Positions 45,481-55,100 of a DNA stretch of 64,000 bases are shown piece after piece (the first letter of the stretch is position 1; the number at the start of each line of letters is the position of its first letter). A program made the translations under genes and the position numbers. The notes below the pieces were generated by a model that was given only the letters and a program-made list of their open reading frames with translations, searched no databases and was not told where the DNA came from. Origin of the DNA: GH45 sp046704385 (GTDB taxonomy: Bacteria > Bacteroidota > Bacteroidia > Bacteroidales > SZUA-534); assembly GCA_046704385.1 (NCBI GenBank), contig JBJKSB010000041.1, forward strand, positions 242,064-306,063. The letters are read 5' to 3'.

Positions 45481-46785
45481 CTATTTTACGATCAGCTTAG
45501 CAGTTTGCTTGCTATGGCTGGATTGAATAAAATATACACCGGGAGTTATGTCATTAATCTGAATAGCTGACTGACCACTTTCGAGTTTTTGTTCCCGAAC
45601 AGGTTGACCAATTATAGAATAGATTGTAACAACATCAGGTTTTACCAGGTTAATATAAATCTTATCCTGAGCCGGGTTAGGATAAACCTGTAGGGTTATA
45701 TTGGTTTTCGAAATGATTGATGTTTTATTAGGATCCCAACGAGGGTCGCCAATAACGGTTCCGTCAGGACTCATATGCAATAATGGAGAATCATCAGGAA
45801 GTGTAAAGTCGCCATTTTCAGGATCAGCAAAAGTCACATCAAAGCCTTCCTCATTGTACTGCACTTTATTCCATGCTACTTCAGCATAGGTACTGTCAGT
45901 AACAATAAAATCAGTAGTCATAACCGAATTGGTCATGGTTTTATAAGCCTCAGGAACGAACCTGAATCCATTTACGGTTATAGGAGGATCGACAGAATTA
46001 TCCACATTGGTTTTACCCAAAATACAATTTTGAATGGTAACCTGGGCCTGGTCGTTGGTTTTTATATCAAATAAATACTGAGCCGATTTTCCTCCGCCCC
46101 AATTGTAAAATGTACAATTACTGATAAGGAATTTAGCAGGAGTACTTACCATATCCTGGCAATCAATAAATTTGTTTTCAATATTGTAGAATGTAGAATT
46201 AGTAACATCAAATTCACTAAATACAATTTTTGATTTAAGACGGAATGGACCATAATCACTCCCACCTCTAAAATCGTTCATAATACAGTTATCAATCACA
46301 ATTTTATTTGCAGTATAATTATCGCGGTCGCCGCGGATAGCAGCCTTGTTCAAATTTCGAACCGTACAATTCTTAATGGTAATATCTCCAAGCGTATTAG
46401 CATCTCCTGAAATTATATTAAGAAGATAATCACTGGCCAGATTGGTCAAATCCTCAACACCTGTCAATGAATCTACTGATGCACCTGAAAGATCAAGGTT
46501 TTCAAGCGTTATGCTAACATTATTGGCTACTACATCAAACTGTTCAAAATAAACCTTAGGTTGCGTATCACCTTGTTCACCTTTAATAGTAATACTTTTG
46601 TCAATTATTACTGTGTGATGCTGATCTTTGTGCAGCCCCTGTTTAATCAAAAGGGTTCCACCGTCAGGAACACTCGCGACCATTGAGGAAAGAGTGTCAC
46701 CAACATTCATAACTACTTCGTTTTGAGCAAACAGAAAAGTGCCTGTTACTAAAAACATTAATAATACAAGTACTGGTTTTCTCAT
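45481..46785 (-). CDS. DUF4957/DUF5123-type beta-helix protein with T9SS tail
   Basis: 434 residues with a signal peptide ending LFAQ. Parallel beta-helix (ITIKNCTVRNLNKAAIRGD, FLISNCTFYNWGGGKSAQYL) and the DUF5123-type end FADPENGDFTLPDDSPLL ... IGDPRW, then a T9SS sorting domain (VYPNPAQDKIYI). Relatives in Bacteroidota PULs for pectin are lipoproteins encoded after SusD and are thought to bind glycan; this one carries a T9SS signal instead of a lipobox. The catalytic residues of pectate lyases are not evident. Confidence 0.75.
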   Translation of the reverse strand: MRKPVLVLLMFLVTGTFLFAQNEVVMNVGDTLSSMVASVPDGGTLLIKQGLHKDQHHTVIIDKSITIKGEQGDTQPKVYFEQFDVVANNVSITLENLDLSGASVDSLTGVEDLTNLASDYLLNIISGDANTLGDITIKNCTVRNLNKAAIRGDRDNYTANKIVIDNCIMNDFRGGSDYGPFRLKSKIVFSEFDVTNSTFYNIENKFIDCQDMVSTPAKFLISNCTFYNWGGGKSAQYLFDIKTNDQAQVTIQNCILGKTNVDNSVDPPITVNGFRFVPEAYKTMTNSVMTTDFIVTDSTYAEVAWNKVQYNEEGFDVTFADPENGDFTLPDDSPLLHMSPDGTVIGDPRWDPNKTSIISKTNITLQVYPNPAQDKIYINLVKPDVVTIYSIIGQPVREQKLESGQSAIQINDITPGVYFIQSSHSKQTAKLIVK

Positions 46786-46826
46786 AATTAAATAGATTTT
46801 AGTTTTACATAGTTTGTTTTGGAATT

Positions 46827-48590
46827 TTAGTATCCATAATCATTTTGCAGATTAGGGTTGTTATCAATAATATTTTGATGAATGGGTAATAATTCCTTTT
46901 GGTTCGGTTCAAAAAACTCGGCAATTGAAGTAATATATTCCTCATTTAATGCATCGCCCCAGGTAGTAACATTTGGCCACATAATGGAATCTCGGCTGGC
47001 TATCTGGGCCGAATCCATGTTTTGGTTCAGGTTTAGATAATAAATATCTTCACCCTCCTGCCTCCAAACCACATTACGAGGAACTTTGTCGTATGGAGGT
47101 ATAGTATCCAGCAGCGCGGTAAGGTTCTGCTTCATCTCGGTAAGCTTGGTATCAAGCAGATTCCAGCGTATCAGATCATATTTACGTATACATTCACCGC
47201 CAAATTCCCATGCACGCTCTTTTACAATTTCATTAAAAAATCTTTCGTAATCAGTTGGAGTTGCCGGAATTTTATCGGCATTGTCTCCATAGGCACGCTT
47301 CCTCACTTGTTCAAAGGCATCAATAGCAGCTGGTGTAGGTCCACCATTTAGCTCATTTTCAGCCTCAGCATACATTAGCAAAACATCAGAGTACCTGATA
47401 ATAGGCCAATTAATACCGGTAAATTTGTCGGTACCGGGGAAAGCTGGTGACATCCAGTTTCTGCGCCATTTAGCAATTCTGATCTCATTAAACTTATGCA
47501 GTACTTTCTGGTTATTTTCATCAATATTGTAAATGGCAACCGTTACGTCGCGACGAAGATCCAAGGTGTCAAATGAAAGAAAATAGGTTGGTATAGCCTG
47601 AACTCCACCATCGGCTTTACCGTATTTACTGGCATCCGAAATCTTCATTCCTAAATAATACCCTACCTCACCACTGTTAACCTGACCCAAACCAATTTCA
47701 AACATAACCTCGTTATTTACGTTGTCATATTTAAGTTCGCACATGGTTTTGAAAACATTTTCGTAACTGGGATTCAGATGATTTTCACCACTTTCCATAA
47801 CCTCTTTACAAGCATCACGGGCAATAGCGTAATATTTTTTATAATCACTACCCCGTTGCATGCCACCGGTTTTTCTTAAGGAATATCCTCCACGAGCCAG
47901 TGCAATTCTGGCCAACAGACCTTTGATTGCATTCTTTGATATTCTTTCGGGGGTTCCAACTTCAGCAAGTGAAGGCACTATTGTTGCTGCCTCTTGTAAA
48001 TCGCTGATTAATTGGTCATAAATAACATCACGATCGGTTTTTGGTAAGTTAAAATTGTCACCAGCCTGTGAGGGCAGCGTTTTAAATGGCACATCGCCCC
48101 AATTTATAATTAATTCATAATAATCAAGGGCACGTAAAGCCAAAGCCTCGCCATATAACCTTTTTAATTTTGCTTTATCTTCATCACTCCCGTTTGAATA
48201 AATTTTACTTTCAGGTATTCGTGCAATACAAATATTTGCTCTTTCAATACCTTTATACAAATTCACCCAGGGTTTCTCAATTTCATCGTTACCAGAGTTT
48301 GCAGCATACCTTGCAATTCCACGACGGCCATTATCCAAAGAACCCGAGCACATTGCAATATCGGTGTCTACCCCGTAATACATGCTAAGACGTTTTGAAT
48401 AACCTTCGTCACGAGTCATCAACTGGTAGATCCCTAATACAACCTGTTCAGTATAGTTAACATCTTCAAATACATTTTCGTTGGTAAATACCGATACCGG
48501 TTCCACGTTAAAATAATCCTGACAGGAGGAAATCGGTAATAACACCACGATTAGTATAAATAAAATGAATTTATGATTAGCTATTTTCAT
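46827..48590 (-). CDS. SusD/RagB-like surface glycan-binding lipoprotein
   Basis: 587 residues with a lipoprotein signal (LLPISSCQDYF, Cys about 23). Typical SusD parts: N-terminal TPR-rich half (LRALDYYELIINWGDVPF, KNAIKGLLARIALARGGYSL) and the C-terminal RagB half (PIIRYSDVLLMYAEAENELN, ERAWEFGGECIRKYDLIRW). It forms the lid of the SusC transporter and binds oligosaccharides, here probably galacturonides. It starts 18 bases after the SusC stop. Confidence 0.95.
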   Translation of the reverse strand: MKIANHKFILFILIVVLLPISSCQDYFNVEPVSVFTNENVFEDVNYTEQVVLGIYQLMTRDEGYSKRLSMYYGVDTDIAMCSGSLDNGRRGIARYAANSGNDEIEKPWVNLYKGIERANICIARIPESKIYSNGSDEDKAKLKRLYGEALALRALDYYELIINWGDVPFKTLPSQAGDNFNLPKTDRDVIYDQLISDLQEAATIVPSLAEVGTPERISKNAIKGLLARIALARGGYSLRKTGGMQRGSDYKKYYAIARDACKEVMESGENHLNPSYENVFKTMCELKYDNVNNEVMFEIGLGQVNSGEVGYYLGMKISDASKYGKADGGVQAIPTYFLSFDTLDLRRDVTVAIYNIDENNQKVLHKFNEIRIAKWRRNWMSPAFPGTDKFTGINWPIIRYSDVLLMYAEAENELNGGPTPAAIDAFEQVRKRAYGDNADKIPATPTDYERFFNEIVKERAWEFGGECIRKYDLIRWNLLDTKLTEMKQNLTALLDTIPPYDKVPRNVVWRQEGEDIYYLNLNQNMDSAQIASRDSIMWPNVTTWGDALNEEYITSIAEFFEPNQKELLPIHQNIIDNNPNLQNDYGY

Positions 48591-48608
48591 CGCTTTATAT
48601 TTTGATAT

Positions 48609-51600
48609 TTAGATTTTTACGTTTATGCCAAAAAGAACACTGCGGCTCCTGGGATAAGCTGAATAATCAACTCCCGGGGTTAAGGGTGTTTTATGCCTGG
48701 TATCTACCTCAGGATCGTAACCGGAATAATTGGTAAAGGTGAATACATTATTAACGGTTGCGTATACTCTTAAACCTGATAAACGCACATGCGACAGAAG
48801 ACTCTTTGGTAAATTATAGCCTAAAGTTATATTATTGATCCGCAAAAACGAACCATCCTCAACTGCCCAACTGTGGAAAAGATACCTTCCGGTTTGCGGG
48901 GTCCAAATGGTTGCATTTTTATTCAGTTCAGCAAGTTCAACCGGATCGGTAACCACCTCTCCTGCACTGTTAACAGTCATCCACCGGTGGTCGGTATTCA
49001 TATCTGTTAATAAATTATTGTATGGATAATAGGCGCTGGTAAATTCTATTTTATTGGCATTATATATGTCATTTCCATATACCCAGTTCATGAAAATACT
49101 CAAATCGATACCCTTATAATTAGCCATAAGGTTTAATCCACCTGTATGCTTCGGAATGGCATGCCCGATTACCGTGCGGTCGTCGGCAAATGTAACCTGG
49201 TTTCCATCAGGAACCGGATTTCCATTTTCGTCAACCGGGTCTGCTAAATTTTTAAACTTAACTGATCCGGGACCAAAACCAGCAAAAACAATTCCTTCGT
49301 TATTTGCTACACCATCTTTAATAGTATAGGTTTGAGTTGGGGCATCATAATTAAAATCATCCACTTTATAAAACCCGTCAGTTACAAAACCGTACATTTC
49401 GCCAACCGGCTGACCCACTTTTACCAGGTAATCATACCCAACATCATTATTCCAGCCTGATCCCCATAACATTTCATCGGGTCCACCCAGGTAATCAACC
49501 CGGTTTTTATTGAACGAAATATTAAAATTAGCACTTAAAGTAAAATCCTGTTTTTCAATAATATAAGCATCCAATACAAATTCAATTCCGTAGTTGGTGG
49601 TTTTTCCTATATTTTGCATTTGATATGAATATCCTGATGATGGATCGATTGCAGTCTGAAGCAAAAGGTCTTTCCCTTTGTTACTATATACATCAGTAGT
49701 CAGAGTCAATCTATCATCAAGAATACCCAAATCTAATCCAGCATTGCGGGTAACTGTAGTTTCCCATTTTAACTCGGGGTTAGCCAAAGCATCAGGATAC
49801 AAATAAGTATAGGGTGACTCATTTATAAAATAAGGTTTGCTGGTACCTACACTATAAACGGTTGAAAAAAGGTAATCGTCAATTCGGTTATTACCAGCAG
49901 TACCATAGCTAACGCGGGCTTTCATGCTGGAAATTACCGGTACCGATCTCATAAAATCTTCCTTTGATATTCTCCAGGCTAACGATCCTGATGGAAATAC
50001 TCCCCAGCGGTTATCTTTTCCAAATTTAGTTGATCCATCACCACGTAGAGTAAATGAAGCAAGATACTTATCACTTAATCCGTAATTTACACGTCCGAAA
50101 AATGAAAGCAACCGGTCCTGCGATTCATAAGTATAGGGTTTCTGTGGCTCTTCGCCTAACCCCATTGAACCTATGGCAATTAGTGGCGGAGTGCTTTTAG
50201 GAAAATACCGGCTTTCTTCTTCAAAAACCTTATTCAACCCATTAATCATCTCCTGGCCAATTAATATATTTATATCATGCTTATCAGCAATTTTCGTCTT
50301 GCTAAAATTCAAAGTATTCACCCAACGTAACGAGCTATTATTGGTTTGATTGATGTCGGCTACCGGTTGTTCACCATATCTGCGGGCCGTTGATGTGGTT
50401 GGTCCGTAAAAACGGTTGGTACGCTGATTGCGCAAATTCAAACCTAATTGCGATTCAAATGAAAGTGCATCAAATATTTTATAGGTTAAGCCTCCATTAA
50501 AACTTACATCGGTACGCTTCTTATTTTTATAGTCATCATTAATCAGGTCAACCGGATTGGTAAGGTTTGTACTGGCATAATCATCATTCGATGAAAGCGT
50601 TGGATCAGAGATAAATTCGTTCAATCCACTGGTTGGGCGATACATTACACTATGCCTTAGTGTATTTGAAGATGAGGTTCCGGGATCGGATGTACCGGCA
50701 CCATCCACATCCACATCGGCCATTCGGGTATCAAAAGTCAGCTTTAATTTATCCGTAGCTTTATTTTCAAACCTGAAATTGAGTGTATTCCTGACAAACC
50801 CCGAATTCAACATAATACCCTGATCATCGTTCCGTGAAAGACTAAGACTATAAGTTGATTTTTCAGAGCCTCCACGTAAACTCAGGTTATTATATTTAGT
50901 TGAAGCGGTTTGTCCAAAAACCTCATTTTGCCAGTCGGTACCTGCTAAACCTTGATAATTTATCGGAATAGAATCCCAGGTACCATAATTGGTTTCAAAG
51001 GATGTACGATCCTGATAATTGCTTCTGGTTCTTTCGTATTGATATAATACATATTGGTACGGATCAAGAACATCCAGCTTTTTTGCCAGTTTCTTTACAC
51101 CGTAATAGAAATCATAGTTAATTTCCATCTTACCTTTTTTACCTTTTTTTGTGGTAATAATCAAAACCCCGTTAGCACCCCGGGCACCATAAATGGCAGT
51201 CGATGAGGCATCTTTAAGTACATCAATTGATGCAATATCTGATGGAGCCACATCGCTAATAGAATTAACGGGTAAACCATCTACAATATATAAAGGAGAG
51301 TTATCCTGCGTGATGGAACCCCCACCACGAATTCTGATTTTGGCCTGTGCATCGGGCGATCCTTCCGAAGTGGTAATCTGAACTCCGGCCAAACGTCCCG
51401 TAAGGGCCGATTCCGTTGAAATAACCGGAATATCTTTTAACTGTTTAGCACTAACTGAGGCTACCGAACCTGTTAAATCACGTTTTTTAACCGTACCGTA
51501 ACCAATAACAACCACTTCCTCAAGATTCTTTAAATCGGGCAGAAGATTCATTGTAAGGTTTGTTTCCCCATTAAGAGGTAACTTCTCAGTGTTATATCCA

Positions 51601-51842
51601 ATAAATGAAAAAATTAAAACATCACCCTTTTGGGCTTGTAGCGAAAACTTGCCATCAACATTTGTGATGGTACCAAAAGTTGTTCCCTCAATAACTACAT
51701 TAACCCCGGGTAAAGGATTGTTGTTTTCATCATTAACTACCCCTGTAATTTGTTGGGCAAATAATTTTCCGCCTAATAAAAATATAAGAGATAGCAAAAA
51801 AGTAGATTTAAGTACAATTCTTGTCATATTTTTTATCGTCAT
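48609..51842 (-). CDS. SusC/RagA-like TonB-dependent outer-membrane transporter
   Basis: 1077 residues from ATG 51842 (ATG 51827 is also possible). Signal peptide ending LFAQ; carboxypeptidase-regulatory-like domain (about 30-115: GVVNDENNNPLPGVNVVIEG); TonB box region EEVVVIGYGTVKKRDLTGSV; plug with IRGGGSITQDNSPLYIVDGL and GARGANGVLIITTKKGKKGK; then a 22-strand barrel ending VLFGINVKI. It imports oligosaccharides into the periplasm. First gene of a four-gene operon reaching to 43075. Confidence 0.95.
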   Translation of the reverse strand: MTIKNMTRIVLKSTFLLSLIFLLGGKLFAQQITGVVNDENNNPLPGVNVVIEGTTFGTITNVDGKFSLQAQKGDVLIFSFIGYNTEKLPLNGETNLTMNLLPDLKNLEEVVVIGYGTVKKRDLTGSVASVSAKQLKDIPVISTESALTGRLAGVQITTSEGSPDAQAKIRIRGGGSITQDNSPLYIVDGLPVNSISDVAPSDIASIDVLKDASSTAIYGARGANGVLIITTKKGKKGKMEINYDFYYGVKKLAKKLDVLDPYQYVLYQYERTRSNYQDRTSFETNYGTWDSIPINYQGLAGTDWQNEVFGQTASTKYNNLSLRGGSEKSTYSLSLSRNDDQGIMLNSGFVRNTLNFRFENKATDKLKLTFDTRMADVDVDGAGTSDPGTSSSNTLRHSVMYRPTSGLNEFISDPTLSSNDDYASTNLTNPVDLINDDYKNKKRTDVSFNGGLTYKIFDALSFESQLGLNLRNQRTNRFYGPTTSTARRYGEQPVADINQTNNSSLRWVNTLNFSKTKIADKHDINILIGQEMINGLNKVFEEESRYFPKSTPPLIAIGSMGLGEEPQKPYTYESQDRLLSFFGRVNYGLSDKYLASFTLRGDGSTKFGKDNRWGVFPSGSLAWRISKEDFMRSVPVISSMKARVSYGTAGNNRIDDYLFSTVYSVGTSKPYFINESPYTYLYPDALANPELKWETTVTRNAGLDLGILDDRLTLTTDVYSNKGKDLLLQTAIDPSSGYSYQMQNIGKTTNYGIEFVLDAYIIEKQDFTLSANFNISFNKNRVDYLGGPDEMLWGSGWNNDVGYDYLVKVGQPVGEMYGFVTDGFYKVDDFNYDAPTQTYTIKDGVANNEGIVFAGFGPGSVKFKNLADPVDENGNPVPDGNQVTFADDRTVIGHAIPKHTGGLNLMANYKGIDLSIFMNWVYGNDIYNANKIEFTSAYYPYNNLLTDMNTDHRWMTVNSAGEVVTDPVELAELNKNATIWTPQTGRYLFHSWAVEDGSFLRINNITLGYNLPKSLLSHVRLSGLRVYATVNNVFTFTNYSGYDPEVDTRHKTPLTPGVDYSAYPRSRSVLFGINVKI

Positions 51843-51891
51843 ATAAAAATTAGATAATTAAAAAAGTGAACCCTATTTTGTTGTTGCACTA

Positions 51892-51899
51892 CAAAGTTA
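51892..51899 (-). promoter_or_regulatory. -7 box of the SusC operon
   Basis: On the minus strand the sequence is TAACTTTG, a full match to TAnnTTTG, about 50 bases upstream of the SusC start. No -33 TTG stands at the right distance, in keeping with a promoter that needs an activator. Confidence 0.5.
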
Positions 51900-52155
51900 T
51901 GAAACAACATAGCCAGCCTTCGGGGGCAAATTGTTATAAATAAGGGGGTAAATTGCCGAAAAGCCTTTTGTAGAGCAGGTTTGTGTTTTTTTATTTTTAA
52001 AAGTTGTAAAGGCTTAGTAAAAATTGGATGGTGTTTCGGTAAAATTTAAAGTGAAATTAACTCCACCCATCATGAAATTAACTCCACTTATAAAGAAATC
52101 AGGTTTAGGGTCGGGGATAATCATTCAAATTCTGTTATAAACTTAAGCTTTTTTC

Positions 52156-52163
52156 TAACTTTG
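52156..52163 (+). promoter_or_regulatory. -7 box of the HTCS gene
   Basis: TAACTTTG fully matches TAnnTTTG, 27 bases before the chosen ATG at 52190. A -33 element is not evident. Confidence 0.45.
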
Positions 52164-52189
52164 AGATAGTGAGTGATAGAAAAATAAAA

Positions 52190-55100
52190 ATGAGGTTTAT
52201 CTTAAGTTTAGTATTTATTTTATTAGTAAAAACATCAATAATTGCTGGTGTTATCGATCATTTTGAGCTTTTAAATACCAACAATGGCCTTTCACAAAAT
52301 GCAGCTTTAAGTATTTATAGCGATTCACGTGGGTACATTTGGGTCGGCACTATGGATGGATTAAACCGTTACGATGGATACAATTTTAAGATTTACAAAT
52401 CGCATCAAAACGATTATTACTCATTAACTAATAATCGCGTAATATTTATATGGGAAGATAAGAAGGGTTTTATCTGGGTTGAAACCCACGATGGTTATTA
52501 CCACTACCTCGACTGTTCCTCTGATAAATTCTTTACTTATCCGCGATATCAGGATTCCGATGATGAACGAAACAGTAAAATACAGTGTTTTACCCAATTA
52601 AATGACAATGAAATCTGGCTGGGCTCAAGTTCCTCAGGAGCTTATCGTTTACGCTACAATCCAAAGGGTTATTACGATCATAAACAATTTAAATCGAATA
52701 TTGAACCATCATTGAGTGATAATCAGGTCAATTTTATTGACGGAGGACTTGATAATTCTATCTGGATTGGTACTGCAGATGGATTAAACAAACTGAAAAC
52801 TATTAACCAGGCTAACGACGTACAAGAGATTAAAACCTATTATAAAGGAATTAATTTTACTTCATCAGACGGTTTGGACGATTACTTTTGGTTTGGCACC
52901 CGCAAAAATGGAATTATAAAGTACAACCAAAAAAACCATAAGTTTTCAGCATTTAAACCTGACGAAGCATATGCCAGTCTGGGAATTTCAGTGCTACACA
53001 CTACACGCGATAAAGAATCGATGGTTATCGGAACCTATGCTAACGGTTTATTCGTTTATGATGTTGTAAAATCAAAATTAAAACATTACTCTATCCATGG
53101 ATCTGAAATAAAAGAGGTTTATGAAGATTATTACGGTATGATTTGGGTGGTTACCGAACAGTTTGGAGTAACACGCATTGATTTAAGCAAACAGACCAGC
53201 AATCATTACGACCTGACTCCCAACGACATTCAATCATTAATTGACGCGGAACGTCCGTTTTTTTATGAAGACCATGAACATAATTTATGGATTGGTGTAC
53301 ATGGTGGAGGCCTGGCTATGTTCGACCGGAATACTCAAAAATTGATATTTTACAGGAATGATCCTGATGATCCCAATTCACTTAGTTCAAATTTTGTTTT
53401 AAGTATCAATGAGGATCAATCCGGGTTATTGTGGGTAGGCACCGGTCAGTTTAACGGGGGTTTAAACAAAGCTATTCCTGAAAATCCTACTTTTCGTAAG
53501 TTGAATCTAAAAAAAAAGGTCACTGATTTATCTGAAAATGTAATAAGGTATCTTTATGAAGACCAGCTTAGCCATGTTTGGGTGGCCACCAAATCAGGCG
53601 AACTGTATATTTACGATTCAAATTTTAACCTGCTTAATACATTTAGTACCATACCCCTCACCGACCGCAACATTCCGGGGTTTAATATTTACTCCATTTT
53701 ACAGGATTCGAAAGGATTTATCTGGCTGGGCTCAAAAGGAGGTGGTATAGCCGTAAGCACCAAACCTTTAGCTGCTTTTCATTCAAACTACGACAATCTC
53801 AAATTTAATCTTTACCAATATAACGTCACCGATACCACAGGCTTAAGCAGCAATAACATTTATTCAATTCTTGAAGATAAAAAATCGAACATTTGGATAG
53901 GTACTTATGGTGGAGGAATTAACCGTGTAGCAAAACGTACCAGCGAAAAAATATTTTGTGACCGGATAACGCGCAAAAATTCCAATTTATCGAGCAATGA
54001 GATAAGAAAACTATTTCAGGACAGCGATTCAAATTTATGGATTGCAACTACCTTCGGAGTAAATTTATTAACTTCTGATAAATTGTATACACACCCTGTA
54101 TTTAGGATTTTTAAATATGAGCCCAATATTTCGACTAGCATTAGTTACAATGATGTAATATATATATATGAAGATTCTAAAAAACGGTTATGGTTCACAA
54201 CCTTTGGTGCCGGGCTCGACTGCCTGGTTAACCCTGATTTAAAAAAGGCCGGCTTTGACCATTATAATGAAGAAAAGGGTCTGGTGAACGATGCCGTATT
54301 TGGCATTGTGGAAGATAACCGGGGCTACTTGTGGGTAAGTACCGATAACGGCTTATCGCGGATATCACCCACGTTGACACAAATCGAAAATTTTAATCAA
54401 AATAATGGGTTGTACTTTGATAATTTTTGCGAAAACTCCTGCACTGTGTTAAAATCGGGACAAATAATTTTTGGAGCCACTGAAGGCGCACTAATTATCA
54501 ATCCCAATCAAATTAAAAAAAGTTCCTATGCACCAAAAGTAGTTTTATCAAAGTTTTTTCTGTCGAATGAAGAGATGCTGATTGATGATCCTAAATCGCC
54601 AATTACAAAAAATATTGATTACTACGACACACTTTACCTAAAATACAATCAATCGAGTTTTAGCATTGAATATAGTGCACTCAGCTTTTTCGATCCCGAA
54701 AAAAACCAGTACGCATATATGCTCGAAAATTTTGATAAGGATTGGCAGTATGTGCATAACGAACGTAAAGCCACTTATACAAACATTGCACCTGGAGAAT
54801 ACATTTTTAAAGTTAAAGCTGCAAACTGGGATAATAGCTGGAACAATACACCTCGGATTTTGCATATAAAAATCTCTCCTCCATGGTGGCGTACCCGACT
54901 TTCGTACATAATTTACTACTTACTGGTATTTATGCTTTTGGAAATTGCACGGCGTATTTTTCTTAAGTACAACCGATTAAGCAACGACCTAAAGGTTGAA
55001 AAACGGGTAAATGAAATAAAGCTTCAGTTTTTCACAAATATATCGCACGAAATCAGGACTCCGCTTACGCTGATATTAGGACCAGCTGAGGATTTAAGAA

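Larger units (their letters stand above)
51843..52189. promoter_or_regulatory. Divergent control region between SusC and the HTCS gene
   Basis: 347 bases with no gene. It holds -7-like boxes for both directions (51892-51899 minus, 52156-52163 plus) and a short direct repeat GAAATTAACTCCAC at about 52052-52088 (two copies about 20 bases apart). HTCS regulators bind in such regions close to the susC promoter, so the repeated word is a candidate operator. Confidence 0.5.
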
